Source: Cohnella zeiphila (GTDB lineage: Bacteria; Bacillota; Bacilli; Paenibacillales; Paenibacillaceae). From it: a DNA stretch of 64,000 nt. The stretch is from positions 186,001 to 250,000 of the forward strand of contig NZ_JACJVO010000003.1 of assembly GCF_014212055.1 (NCBI RefSeq), written 5' to 3'. Positions 34,206 through 42,066 of the stretch are shown in pieces (positions within the stretch are counted from its first letter, which is position 1; each line of letters opens with the position of its first letter). The position numbers were made by a program, and so were the translations under genes. Under the pieces are notes generated by a model. That model was not told the DNA's origin, did not search any database, and was given only the letters and a program-made list of their open reading frames with translations.

Positions 34206-34817
34206 GTGTCGAAGAAGCTCGAGGAGACGAAGAAGCGGAACGAAGCCGACCGGGTCAGAGAGCAGACGGAGCCGTATCCGGGCAGCGAGCCCGGCGAGTT
34301 CCTGGGCATGGAGGAGCCACGCTTCGAGATCGTGGAAGGCGTTCAGTATGAGATGAAGCCTTCGCCGACGGTTGTCCATCAGCAAATTTCCGTTGCTTTG
34401 ACCATAATGCTGAACAAGACGTGCGCAGCCAACGGAACCATTCTGTATTCGCCGATCGACGTGTACCTGGATCGGGACAATCTGTTTCAGCCGGACCTGA
34501 TCTTCATCCTTCACGAGAACGCCGCGATCATCAAGGAGAAGCGAATCGAAGGCGTCCCCGACCTTGTCGTCGAGATCCTGTCGCCTTCCACCAGCCGGAA
34601 CGACAAAGTCCGCAAGAAACGCCAATTCGAGCGCTTCGGCCTGAAAGAATACTGGATCGTCGACCCGGTTCACCGCTCGATCGACCAGTTCGTGCGGACC
34701 GAAGGCAAGCTGGCGCTGTTCGAGACGTACGTTTTCGAAGGCAAGCTGACGTCGCCTTTCCTCTCCTGCATCGAGATCGACATCTCCCGCGTTTTTCCCG
34801 AACTGCGCGAAGACTAA
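34206..34817 (+). CDS. Uma2-family (DUF820) putative endonuclease
   Basis: A 203-residue protein of the Uma2 family, which has a PD-(D/E)XK nuclease-like fold of unknown role. The family pattern is visible: FEIVEGVQYEM, FQPDLIFI with the conserved Pro-Asp, VVEILSPSTSRNDK and KKRQFERFGLKEYWIVDP. The start is GTG, with only a weak GGTGAAG ribosome site. A long hairpin follows the stop. It has no clear link to the surrounding sugar genes. Confidence 0.85.
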   Translation: MSKKLEETKKRNEADRVREQTEPYPGSEPGEFLGMEEPRFEIVEGVQYEMKPSPTVVHQQISVALTIMLNKTCAANGTILYSPIDVYLDRDNLFQPDLIFILHENAAIIKEKRIEGVPDLVVEILSPSTSRNDKVRKKRQFERFGLKEYWIVDPVHRSIDQFVRTEGKLALFETYVFEGKLTSPFLSCIEIDISRVFPELRED

Positions 34818-34827
34818 ACGGATGATC

Positions 34828-34868
34828 GAGCGCCCTGCTTCCTGCCGGAAGCGGGGCGCTCGGTCTTT
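34828..34868 (+). terminator. Hairpin terminator after the Uma2 gene
   Basis: A 15-bp stem, GAGCGCCCTGCTTCC with GGAAGCGGGGCGCTC around TGCC, is followed by a weak T run (GGTCTTTG). Confidence 0.65.
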
Positions 34869-34911
34869 GAACAGTAAATCGCCGACCCCCCATCCCCTCA
34901 AAACGCCCGCT

Positions 34912-35110
34912 GGACGGGATTTTCTCCTTTTATGGGTTCATGAGAGCACGTATTCAGCGTACGAACCGGAAAAGCTCCCTTTAAACGGCCCCCGATTCGC
35001 AAAATCGCGGTTCAAGGCCCGAATAAGCGGAGCATTTCCCGTTTATTCTTGGCAAGAAGCCACAGTTGGCTTCAGGGAAGGGAGATTTTCCTGTTCCTTG
35101 TCCATCCTCT
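34912..35110. repeat. Degenerate ~51-bp periodic units in a convergent gap
   Basis: Related segments TCTCCTTTTATGGG (34923), GCTCCCTTTAAACGG (34974), GCATTTCCCGTTTATTC (35032) and GATTTTCCTGTTCC (35084) recur at 51, 58 and 52 bases. Similarity is weak but the spacing echoes the other convergent gaps. The 324-base gap between Uma2 and the kinase holds nothing else recognised. Confidence 0.35.
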
Positions 35111-35141
35111 CCGCTAAGGAAGGTTCGGAAGGAGGAGGAAT

Positions 35142-36137
35142 TTAGCTACTCTTCATCAACGCGAGAGCACTGCGGCCGAGCCGGTCCGCGGCCGCGGCGG
35201 CGGTCGAAAGGCCGAGACGGGTCATCGCCAGCAGAACGGCGCCGACGACCGGCGGATATCTCGGCGGCGTCATTCGGTAGCGGGCGTTCCTCCCTGCCGC
35301 AAGAGTCTCATGGAGCCGACGCGAGACGTATCCGCTGTTCGCAACGCCTCCGATGAGCGCCACCTCGATCTCGGCGGTCGCGAAGGAACGGGCGAGCAGC
35401 TCGACGCCGACGGCGATCTGTTCGACCGCCCGCTCGCATACCCGGACGGCGAGCGGGCTGCCCCGATCGGCCGCTGCAGTCACCGCAGGCGCGAAAAGTC
35501 CGAACGTCCGGTTCCGCGCCTGCGCCTCTTCCCCGAATCCATGGCGGCCCATGGCGGACAGTTCGGCAAGCGATCCGACGCGCCAATGGCTCAACATGGC
35601 TTGGATGAGACCGGCGTCCTCATCGGCCATGCGGCCGGCCAGCGCCTCGTAGACGGCGTCATAGGCGAGGAAGCGGGCGGCAGCGGCGGCATAATGGCCG
35701 AAATCGTAATTGCGGATGAACGTCCCGTCCTCCGGGATGCCGGCGATGATGGAGCCGGTTCCCGCAATGACGATGATGCCGGGCTTCGCCATGAGAGCGC
35801 CGCAATGCGCGACGACTGCGTCGTTGACGTGCCAACGCGACCCGCCCAGGCCGGGAACGTCCGTCAGCGATTCGACCCATTCCCGGTCCGCCTCCGAATC
35901 GAAGCCGGCGATCCCGGCGGCCAAGCCGATCACGCTATCCTGCGTCCGTCCGGCAGCCGCCAGCGCTTGCCGGATCGCTTCTTGAACGTTGCGTCTGGCG
36001 TTGACGTCTTTGTGTATCGATGCCGGGCCTCCTTCGGCGTAAGCGAGCGCCGTTCCGGACGAATCGGACACCAGCACGCGCGTCAGGGTGCCGCCTCCGT
36101 CGATGCCGATCAAGATCGGGTCAGATGAATGAAGCAT
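35142..36137 (-). CDS. BadF/BadG-type kinase, likely N-acetylglucosamine kinase
   Basis: A 331-residue ASKHA-fold ATPase. The phosphate-1 loop is IGIDGGGTLTRVLVSD, the phosphate-2 loop is VIAGTGSIIAGI (near residue 125) and the adenosine loop is ALIGGVANSGY. This pattern fits the eukaryotic-like NAGK group that phosphorylates GlcNAc or similar amino sugars with ATP. ATG follows AAGGAGGGG. In the context of a GH20 enzyme and oligosaccharide importers it probably phosphorylates the released amino sugar in the cytosol; glucosamine is an alternative. Confidence 0.82.
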   Translation of the reverse strand: MLHSSDPILIGIDGGGTLTRVLVSDSSGTALAYAEGGPASIHKDVNARRNVQEAIRQALAAAGRTQDSVIGLAAGIAGFDSEADREWVESLTDVPGLGGSRWHVNDAVVAHCGALMAKPGIIVIAGTGSIIAGIPEDGTFIRNYDFGHYAAAAARFLAYDAVYEALAGRMADEDAGLIQAMLSHWRVGSLAELSAMGRHGFGEEAQARNRTFGLFAPAVTAAADRGSPLAVRVCERAVEQIAVGVELLARSFATAEIEVALIGGVANSGYVSRRLHETLAAGRNARYRMTPPRYPPVVGAVLLAMTRLGLSTAAAAADRLGRSALALMKSS

Positions 36138-36164
36138 ATTGCCCCTCCTTTTGAGTCTCCCCAG

Positions 36165-36184
36165 ATTATACTTGAACGCTCAAG
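36165..36184 (-). promoter_or_regulatory. -10 box and overlapping inverted repeat of the kinase gene
   Basis: On the minus strand a consensus TATAAT (36165-36170) directly follows CTTGAGCGTTCAAG, an inverted repeat with five-base arms. The -35 is poor, which suits a regulated promoter. Operator function is inferred. Confidence 0.45.
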
Positions 36185-36330
36185 CGAAACGATAGGGCTT
36201 GTTCGAGTATCCTCGCAAACGAACGGATGTCGGCCCTAACCATGCGCCTTACCGAATCGGTAAGGCTGCTCATTCTCTCAGCTTGTAATCATCAGATCAG
36301 AACCTCCCCGGCGGGACGCAATCTGTTGGA

Positions 36331-36344
36331 ATGATTGTTTCGGC
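36331..36344 (+). promoter_or_regulatory. Second copy of the shared binding-protein upstream motif
   Basis: ATGATTGTTTCGGC, 76 bases before the ATG of the importer binding protein, matches 12 of 14 positions of the motif at 32564-32577. A common regulator, perhaps the membrane AraC protein, would explain it. Confidence 0.35.
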
Positions 36345-36419
36345 ACCCGCCCGCGGTCGCTTATCGTTTGACCTGCAGCAACAACCATCATTCCCCAACA
36401 AAAAATGGAGGTCAAACGA

Positions 36420-37985
36420 ATGTCCAAGAAAGGTTCCGTTCTGCTGGGCGCCGCGCTCATATTCGGCTTGCTGGCCGGCTGCGCGGGCGGCAACGACAAC
36501 GAAGGGGGAGCTTCGCCATCCGCCGACACCGGCGGTTCCGCTTCCGCTCCCGCCGGCGCATCCGCCGGCTCGGCCGCGCCGTCCTCCCCGGACAAGCCGG
36601 CGGAGATTACGGTCATGCTTCCGCTGAACACCGCGGAGACGCCGCCGGACACGATCAAGAGCGAAGTCGAGAAGCTGACGAACACGAAGCTGACTTATCA
36701 GTTCTTCCCCGCGGATACCTACGAGGAAAAGCTGAACGCTTCGCTCGCGACCGGCTCGCTCGCCGACGCGACCTACCTGAAGAACCAGGCCACGTTCATC
36801 CAGATGAAAAGCGCGATCCGCGACGGCCAATTCTGGGAGATCGGGCCGTACATGGACCAGTTCCCGAACCTGAGCAAGCTGAAAAAGCAGGTGCTGGACA
36901 ATACGAAGGTCGACGGCAAGCTGTATTCGCTCTACGTCGGCCGCCCGCTCGCCCGCCAAGGGCTCGTCTACCGGAAGGATTGGGCCGACAAGCTGGGCCT
37001 GAAGGCGCCGGAGACGGTCGACGACGTCGTCGCCATGGCGAAGGCGTTCACCGAGCAGGACCCGGACGGCGACGGCAAACCGAACACGATCGGCCTGACG
37101 GACCGGAACGATCTGATCTACGGCGCGTTCAAGACGCTCGCCTCCTGGATGGGCACGCCGAACGGCTGGGGCGAGAAGGACGGACAGCTTCAGCCCGACT
37201 TTGCGTTCCCGCAGTACATCGCTTCGATGGACGTCCTGAAGCAGCTTCGCGACGCCAAAGAGATGAACCAGGACTTCGCGGCGACGAGCAAAACCGACCA
37301 GATCAAGCTGTTCACCGGCGGTCAGGCCGGGCTGTATATCGGTTCCATGGCGGACGTCGATTCCTTGAACAAAGATCTGATCAAGAACGTTCCGACCGCC
37401 GTGCTCGACACCCAGGCGCTGATCAAGGGGCCGGACGGCATCCAGGCGACCTGGGCGATTCCGGGCTACAACAACGTCGTGCTGTTCCCCAAGAGCGCGG
37501 TCAAAGACGAGGCGGAGCTGAAGCAGGTGCTCGCCTTCTTCGATAAGATGATGACGCCCGAAGTGGCCAACATGATGTACTGGGGCGTCGAAGGAACGCA
37601 TTATACCGTCGAGGACGGCAAAGCGAAGGCGTCCGACAACCAGGAGCTGACCGAGCGCGAGGTCAAAGGGTTCAGAGACAGCGTGATCGGCGAGCCGGAG
37701 ACGAACGGCATGTACGAAGGCTACTTCACGCTGCCGGCGCGGATTCACGGCGAGGAATTGACGGCCGAGAACGAGAAGATCGCCGTGAACGACCCGACGG
37801 CCGCGCTGGACTCCGCCACTTATACGGAGCAGGGCGAGGAACTGCAGAAGCTGATCACGGACGCGTCTTACCAGTACATGTACGGCAAGATCGACAAAGC
37901 AGGCTTCGACAAGGCGGTCGAGCAGTGGAAGAGCCGCGGCGGGGATAAGATCATCGAAGAGTTCAATGCTGCCTACAAGAAGTAA
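36420..37985 (+). CDS. Solute-binding lipoprotein of a CUT1 importer, EF-hand-like loop
   Basis: A 521-residue binding lipoprotein: signal peptide with lipobox LLAGC (Cys ~21), a Ser/Ala/Gly linker, then the mature two-lobed domain. It contains DPDGDGKPNTIGL near residue 215, an EF-hand-like calcium loop shared with the 32.6-kb paralogue. ATG at 36420 follows GGAGGT by seven bases; ATG at 36405 contains the ribosome site and is rejected. It is the first gene of an importer operon with permeases at 38.1 and 39.0 kb. The AlgQ-like loop fits an acidic oligosaccharide ligand (inference). Confidence 0.9.
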   Translation: MSKKGSVLLGAALIFGLLAGCAGGNDNEGGASPSADTGGSASAPAGASAGSAAPSSPDKPAEITVMLPLNTAETPPDTIKSEVEKLTNTKLTYQFFPADTYEEKLNASLATGSLADATYLKNQATFIQMKSAIRDGQFWEIGPYMDQFPNLSKLKKQVLDNTKVDGKLYSLYVGRPLARQGLVYRKDWADKLGLKAPETVDDVVAMAKAFTEQDPDGDGKPNTIGLTDRNDLIYGAFKTLASWMGTPNGWGEKDGQLQPDFAFPQYIASMDVLKQLRDAKEMNQDFAATSKTDQIKLFTGGQAGLYIGSMADVDSLNKDLIKNVPTAVLDTQALIKGPDGIQATWAIPGYNNVVLFPKSAVKDEAELKQVLAFFDKMMTPEVANMMYWGVEGTHYTVEDGKAKASDNQELTEREVKGFRDSVIGEPETNGMYEGYFTLPARIHGEELTAENEKIAVNDPTAALDSATYTEQGEELQKLITDASYQYMYGKIDKAGFDKAVEQWKSRGGDKIIEEFNAAYKK

Positions 37986-37994
37986 CCGGAGTTC

Positions 37995-38025
37995 GGGGAG
38001 GCCGCCGGCCGGCGGCGGTCTTCCC
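37995..38025 (+). terminator. Intra-operon hairpin between binding protein and permeases
   Basis: GGGGAGGCCGCCG pairs with CGGCGGCGGTCTTCCC. No T-tract follows, so it more likely stabilises the binding-protein mRNA or attenuates permease expression than ends the transcript. Confidence 0.5.
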
Positions 38026-38059
38026 GATCCACGCCAGAGCGGAAAGGAAGAACCTCGCG

Positions 38060-39007
38060 ATGCAGGAAGCGGTCGTCCGGGCGCAAGCCGCCCCGAGAGC
38101 CGGAAGCGAGCGGTCGAAGCGGATTCGGCGCAACAAGTGGCTGTATGCCATGGTGCTTCCGGGCTTTCTCTATTTTCTCGTCTTCAAGTACATTCCGATG
38201 TACGGACTCATCATCTCGTTCCAGGACTACAAGCCGTTTCAAGGCATCTCCGGCAGCAAGTGGGTCGGCTTCGCGCATTTCGAGCGGCTGTTCGCCGAGC
38301 CGGATTTCCTGCGAATCTTGCTGAACACGCTGACGCTGTTCGGAATGAATCTGCTGTTTTATTTTCCGGTGCCGATCCTTCTCGCTCTCATGCTGAACGA
38401 AGTGCGCATCGGCTTTTTCAAACGGTTCTTTCAGACGCTCATTTACTTGCCCCACTTCATGTCCTGGGTCATCATCGTCTCGATCGGCTACGTCATGCTG
38501 ACGATGGACGGCGGCATCGTGAACGAACTGCTGGAGAGCATGGGCTTTGAGAAAATCAACTTCCTGCTCAGTCCGGAATGGTTCCGGCCGATGTATATCA
38601 TCCAGGTGATCTGGCGGGAAGCGGGTTGGGGAACGATCATTTATTTGGCGGCGATCGCGTCGGTCGACACGCAGCTCTATGAAGCGGCGCGCATGGACGG
38701 CGCCGGACGCCTGCGCCAGATTTGGCATATTACGCTGCCGGCCATCCGCAGCGTCATCATCGTGCTGCTCGTTCTGAAGATCGGCGACGTGCTGGAGCTC
38801 GGCTTCGAGCATGTCTACCTGCTGCTCAATTCGATGAACCGCCACGTAGCGGAGATTATCGACACGTACGTCTACACGGCCGGCCTGCAGCAAGGCAAGT
38901 TCAGCTACAGCACCGCCGTCGGCTTTTTCAAATCGCTCATCGGGCTTGTTCTCGTCATGACGGCGAACCGGCTGGCCAAGAAAATGGGAGAAGAAGGCGT
39001 CTACTGA
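38060..39007 (+). CDS. CUT1-type ABC importer permease (LplB-like)
   Basis: A 315-residue permease with about six helices after a basic cytoplasmic N-terminus. It has the FKYIPMYGLIISFQDYKPF segment and the EAA loop LYEAARMDGAGRLRQIWHIT. It is a close relative of the permease at 19.5 kb. SD AAAGGAAG precedes the ATG. It forms a heterodimer with the next permease and depends on an ATPase encoded elsewhere. Confidence 0.9.
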   Translation: MQEAVVRAQAAPRAGSERSKRIRRNKWLYAMVLPGFLYFLVFKYIPMYGLIISFQDYKPFQGISGSKWVGFAHFERLFAEPDFLRILLNTLTLFGMNLLFYFPVPILLALMLNEVRIGFFKRFFQTLIYLPHFMSWVIIVSIGYVMLTMDGGIVNELLESMGFEKINFLLSPEWFRPMYIIQVIWREAGWGTIIYLAAIASVDTQLYEAARMDGAGRLRQIWHITLPAIRSVIIVLLVLKIGDVLELGFEHVYLLLNSMNRHVAEIIDTYVYTAGLQQGKFSYSTAVGFFKSLIGLVLVMTANRLAKKMGEEGVY

Positions 39008-39025
39008 ATCGGAGGGAGACACATT

Positions 39026-39901
39026 ATGGTAGAGGACCGCACCTGGGGCGGCCGGCTGTTCGGCATCGTCAACTTCGCGCTTCTCTCTCTCGTGGCGCTG
39101 ATTACGATCCTGCCCTTTATCCACGTCGTGGCCGGTTCGTTCACGACCGGCGCGGAGATGGCGGCGAAGAAGTTCGTGCTCATCCCGACGGAATGGAGCC
39201 TGGAAGCGTACCGCTTCATCTTCTCGACGTCCACGCTGTTCCGCGCGATGGCCGTCTCGATCGGCATCACGGCGTTCGGCACGCTGTTCAGCATGACGCT
39301 CACTTCCCTGATGGCCTACGGGCTGTCGCGCCGGGACCTGGACGGCCGCAAGCTGCTCATGTTCTTCGTCGTGTTCACGATGCTGTTCAACGGCGGGCTC
39401 ATTCCGACGTTCCTCGTCGTCAAGGAGCTCGGACTGATCGACACCTACGCGGCGCTCGTGCTGCCGCTGTCGATCAACGCGTTCAATCTGATCATTCTCA
39501 AAAACTTCTTCCAGAACATCCCGGAAGGGCTGGAGGAATCGGCGAAGATCGACGGCTGCAGCGACTTCGGCATTCTGCTGCGGATCGTGCTTCCGCTGTC
39601 GATGCCGGCGATCGCGACCATTTCGCTTTTTTACGCGGTGACCTATTGGAACACGTACCTGAACGCGATTCTGTATTTGAACGACAACAAGATGTGGCCG
39701 ATCCAGGTGCTGCTGCGGCAGATCGTCGTGCTCGCGAGCGGCATGGACTACAGCTCGGACCTCGATTCCGCGGTGCCGCCGCCCGATCAGGCGGTCAAGA
39801 TGGCGGTCATCGTCGTGGCGACGCTGCCGATTCTGCTCGTGTATCCGTTCTTGCAGAAGCACTTCGCCAAAGGAGCCTTGCTCGGTTCCATCAAGGGCTG
39901 A
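39026..39901 (+). CDS. CUT1-type ABC importer permease (YtcP-like)
   Basis: A 291-residue permease with the EAA loop LEESAKIDGCSDFGILLRIV and C-terminal KGALLGSIKG. A clear GGAGGG site precedes the ATG, 18 bases after the previous stop. It ends the importer operon and converges on a DedA gene with only 15 bases between, the one convergent pair here with no room for intergenic repeats. Confidence 0.9.
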   Translation: MVEDRTWGGRLFGIVNFALLSLVALITILPFIHVVAGSFTTGAEMAAKKFVLIPTEWSLEAYRFIFSTSTLFRAMAVSIGITAFGTLFSMTLTSLMAYGLSRRDLDGRKLLMFFVVFTMLFNGGLIPTFLVVKELGLIDTYAALVLPLSINAFNLIILKNFFQNIPEGLEESAKIDGCSDFGILLRIVLPLSMPAIATISLFYAVTYWNTYLNAILYLNDNKMWPIQVLLRQIVVLASGMDYSSDLDSAVPPPDQAVKMAVIVVATLPILLVYPFLQKHFAKGALLGSIKG

Positions 39902-39916
39902 CGGGCCCGCGCGGGG

Positions 39917-40555
39917 TCAATCCGATTCTCGCTCGAATCGGCGCAGACGCGACCGCAATCGCCTCTGCCGCCATTTCAGAAGCAGGATGCCGCCAAGCAG
40001 CGCGCAGGCTCCGAGAGAGATATATTTGAGCGAGCTTTCCACCCAGCCGAACACGATCTCCCATTGTTCCCCGAACGCATAGCCGACGCCGACGAAGGCC
40101 AGCACCCAAAGCGCCGAGCCAAGGTAGGAGTACACGGCGAACGTGCGGAACGGAACGCGGACGATGCCGGCGAAATAACCGATGAACTGCCGGACGCCCG
40201 GCACGAAAAAGCTGAACAACAGCAGCCGGTTGCCGTATTTGCCGTAGAACCTTCTCGTTTTCTCCAAGTAGGCGGGCTTCAGAAACAGCCATTTCCCGTA
40301 GCGGTCGATAAGCGGCGCTCCGAGCTTGTACCCGAGCCAATAGGTGACCGTCATGCCCAGGATCGATCCGATCCAGGCCGCGGCCACGGCCGGCAGCAAG
40401 CTCAGCACGCCTTTATAGGACAAGTAGCCGGTATAGGCCAGCGTCGTGTTGCCGGGCGGGATCGGAAGCGCGATCGCGTCCAGCGGAAGGCCGACCAGCA
40501 GCACGAGATAGCCGTAATGGGCGAATAATCGTTCGATCAAATCGGGAAGCTGCAT
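39917..40555 (-). CDS. DedA/SNARE-associated (VTT-domain) membrane protein
   Basis: A 212-residue multi-helix membrane protein of the DedA family, implicated in phospholipid (undecaprenyl-phosphate or phosphatidylethanolamine) flipping and membrane homeostasis. Family motifs are IPPGNTTLAYTGYLSY in place of the common PGE signature, the YGKYG segment, and FVPGVRQFIGYFAGI with the conserved R. A basic C-terminal tail follows. Its ATG is divergent from the HAD gene across a 194-base gap. Which DedA function it has cannot be told. Confidence 0.88.
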   Translation of the reverse strand: MQLPDLIERLFAHYGYLVLLVGLPLDAIALPIPPGNTTLAYTGYLSYKGVLSLLPAVAAAWIGSILGMTVTYWLGYKLGAPLIDRYGKWLFLKPAYLEKTRRFYGKYGNRLLLFSFFVPGVRQFIGYFAGIVRVPFRTFAVYSYLGSALWVLAFVGVGYAFGEQWEIVFGWVESSLKYISLGACALLGGILLLKWRQRRLRSRLRRFERESD

Positions 40556-40749
40556 GCGATGGCTCCTTTAGGTTTTCGTTCAAGCGCCGAGGCAACGGGT
40601 TCAGCTTCCATTATGTACGTTAGTTCTTAACGAAATCTAAAGCGGTCGGTTAAAATAAACTTAAGCATGAGAGCGTCAATTCCTTCCTCCTCTATGATAA
40701 AATGAGATATTTCATATTTTCATAGGAACCCCCATAGGAGGAGACGAGG

Positions 40750-41496
40750 ATGAACCCCATCAAGTTGCCGATTTCGGAAAGTAGCGCCGGTTTTCCGGGA
40801 AAAGCCTACCGGGCAGTGCTGTTCGATCTTGACGACACGCTGCTCGATTACGGGGCTTCCATCGTCCACGCGATGAGGAAAACCTGCGGAGACCACGGCT
40901 TGTTCCGGAACGATCCGGCCGGATGGGAGGCGTTCTGGGCGGCGTTCACGGAGCACAATACGCGATACTGGCTCGATTTCACCGGCGGCGGAGCCGTCAA
41001 ATCGATGCCGGACGTGCTGAAGTTCTCGTTCCGGGACGCGCTCGCGGAAGCTTCGGAGCCGCTTCAGGGGAGGCTGGCGGAGTGCTATTGGCACTATTTC
41101 TGCGAAACTTGCCTTTTCGAAGAGGGAGCGGACGTTCTGCTCTCCGCGCTCGCCGGCAAGTACCCGCTGGGCATTGTCAGCAACGGAATCGGAGAAGCGC
41201 AGCGCAGACGGCTGAAGGCCGGGCGGATCGAGGACCGGTTCCGGTCGGTCGTCGTGTCGGACGAGGTCGGACTGCGAAAGCCGGACGCCGCCATCTTCGA
41301 GAGGGCGCTGGCGGAGCTGGAGGTTAAGCGGGAGGAGGTGCTGTTCGTCGGCGATTCGCTTGCATTCGATTACGAGGGCGCGATTCGGGCGGGGATCGAT
41401 TTTTGCTGGTATAACCGGCGGGGAGAGGAGCGGCCTCAAGGCGTGCGGCCGACGTACGCGGTGGCGAAGCTGGCGGCCGTCGCGGCTTTGCTGTAG
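40750..41496 (+). CDS. HAD-superfamily hydrolase (YjjG-like nucleotidase type)
   Basis: A 248-residue HAD subfamily IA phosphatase. Motif I is LFDLDDTLLDY near residue 25, motif II is GIVSNGIGEAQ, motif III is LRKPDAAIFERAL and motif IV is FVGDSLAFDYEGA. The LDDTL/YjjG pattern suggests activity on nucleoside monophosphates. SD AGGAGGAGA precedes the ATG. It seems to be monocistronic; the 113-base gap after it carries the arsR-like promoter. Confidence 0.88.
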   Translation: MNPIKLPISESSAGFPGKAYRAVLFDLDDTLLDYGASIVHAMRKTCGDHGLFRNDPAGWEAFWAAFTEHNTRYWLDFTGGGAVKSMPDVLKFSFRDALAEASEPLQGRLAECYWHYFCETCLFEEGADVLLSALAGKYPLGIVSNGIGEAQRRRLKAGRIEDRFRSVVVSDEVGLRKPDAAIFERALAELEVKREEVLFVGDSLAFDYEGAIRAGIDFCWYNRRGEERPQGVRPTYAVAKLAAVAALL

Positions 41497-41569
41497 GTGC
41501 GAGACGGCGGGCGGGAGCGGCGGTTCCGACGGGCATTTCCCTGCTCCGGCGCTCTTGTGTTATGATACA

Positions 41570-41583
41570 TTCAAAGATTTGAA
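41570..41583. promoter_or_regulatory. Likely operator of the ArsR-family gene
   Basis: TTCAAAGATTTGAA is a perfect inverted repeat (six-base arms) immediately downstream of a -10-like TATGAT (41561-41566) and 27 bases before the ArsR start. This placement fits autorepression. Confidence 0.6.
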
Positions 41584-41609
41584 GACTGTGCAAAGGGGAA
41601 CGGACGCGG

Positions 41610-41942
41610 ATGAATCTTGAACTCCAGCGGTTTAAAGCCGAGTTTTTCAAGGCTTTGGCGCATCCGATGCGCATCCGGATTCTCGAGGTGCTGTCCGAGG
41701 GAGACCGGACGGTGAACGAGATCCAGACCGCGATCGGAAGCGAAGGCTCCGCCGTCTCCCAGCAGCTCGCCGTCCTGAGAAGCAAAAACGTCGTGTCCGG
41801 GAGCAAGGAAGGAACATCCGTCGTTTACCGTTTGCGCGATCCGCTGGTGAAGGATTTGCTGGCGGTAGCCAAACAAATTTTCGACAACCATCTGGTCGGA
41901 ACGATTACGCTGTTGGAAAATATGCGGGCGACCGACAATTAA
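41610..41942 (+). CDS. ArsR/SmtB-family winged-helix repressor
   Basis: A 110-residue ArsR-like regulator. The winged helix has ALAHPMRIRILEVL, then TVNEIQTAIGSEGSAVSQQL as the recognition helix and the wing SGSKEGTSVVYRL. No CxC-type metal site is visible, so a redox, sulfur or other signal is more likely than metal. It is followed by its own terminator and then by the SulP gene with a related AT-rich dyad, suggesting it controls both. Confidence 0.88.
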   Translation: MNLELQRFKAEFFKALAHPMRIRILEVLSEGDRTVNEIQTAIGSEGSAVSQQLAVLRSKNVVSGSKEGTSVVYRLRDPLVKDLLAVAKQIFDNHLVGTITLLENMRATDN

Positions 41943-41960
41943 CCGGAGCCGCCGCTATCG

Positions 41961-42001
41961 ATCAATGCCTGGACGACATCGCCCGGGGCATTGATTTTTT
42001 T
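41961..42001 (+). terminator. Intrinsic terminator between ArsR and SulP genes
   Basis: ATCAATGCC pairs with GGGCATTGAT, followed by seven T. Confidence 0.88.
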
Positions 42002-42024
42002 ATGCGTTAGACATATGATTTGTT

Positions 42025-42048
42025 ATATATTCAAATAATCAAATATAT
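42025..42048. promoter_or_regulatory. AT-rich imperfect dyad before the SulP gene
   Basis: ATATATT and AATATAT arms flank CAAATAATCA. The inner TTCAAAT half matches the half-site of the ArsR operator at 41570. It lies 19 bases before the SulP ATG and could hold ArsR. Confidence 0.45.
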
Positions 42049-42066
42049 GAAAAAAGAAGGGCTAAC

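Noticed and set aside
37973-39862. 629-residue minus-strand open frame
   Set aside because: Antisense to two permeases; highly charged and without recognisable domains.
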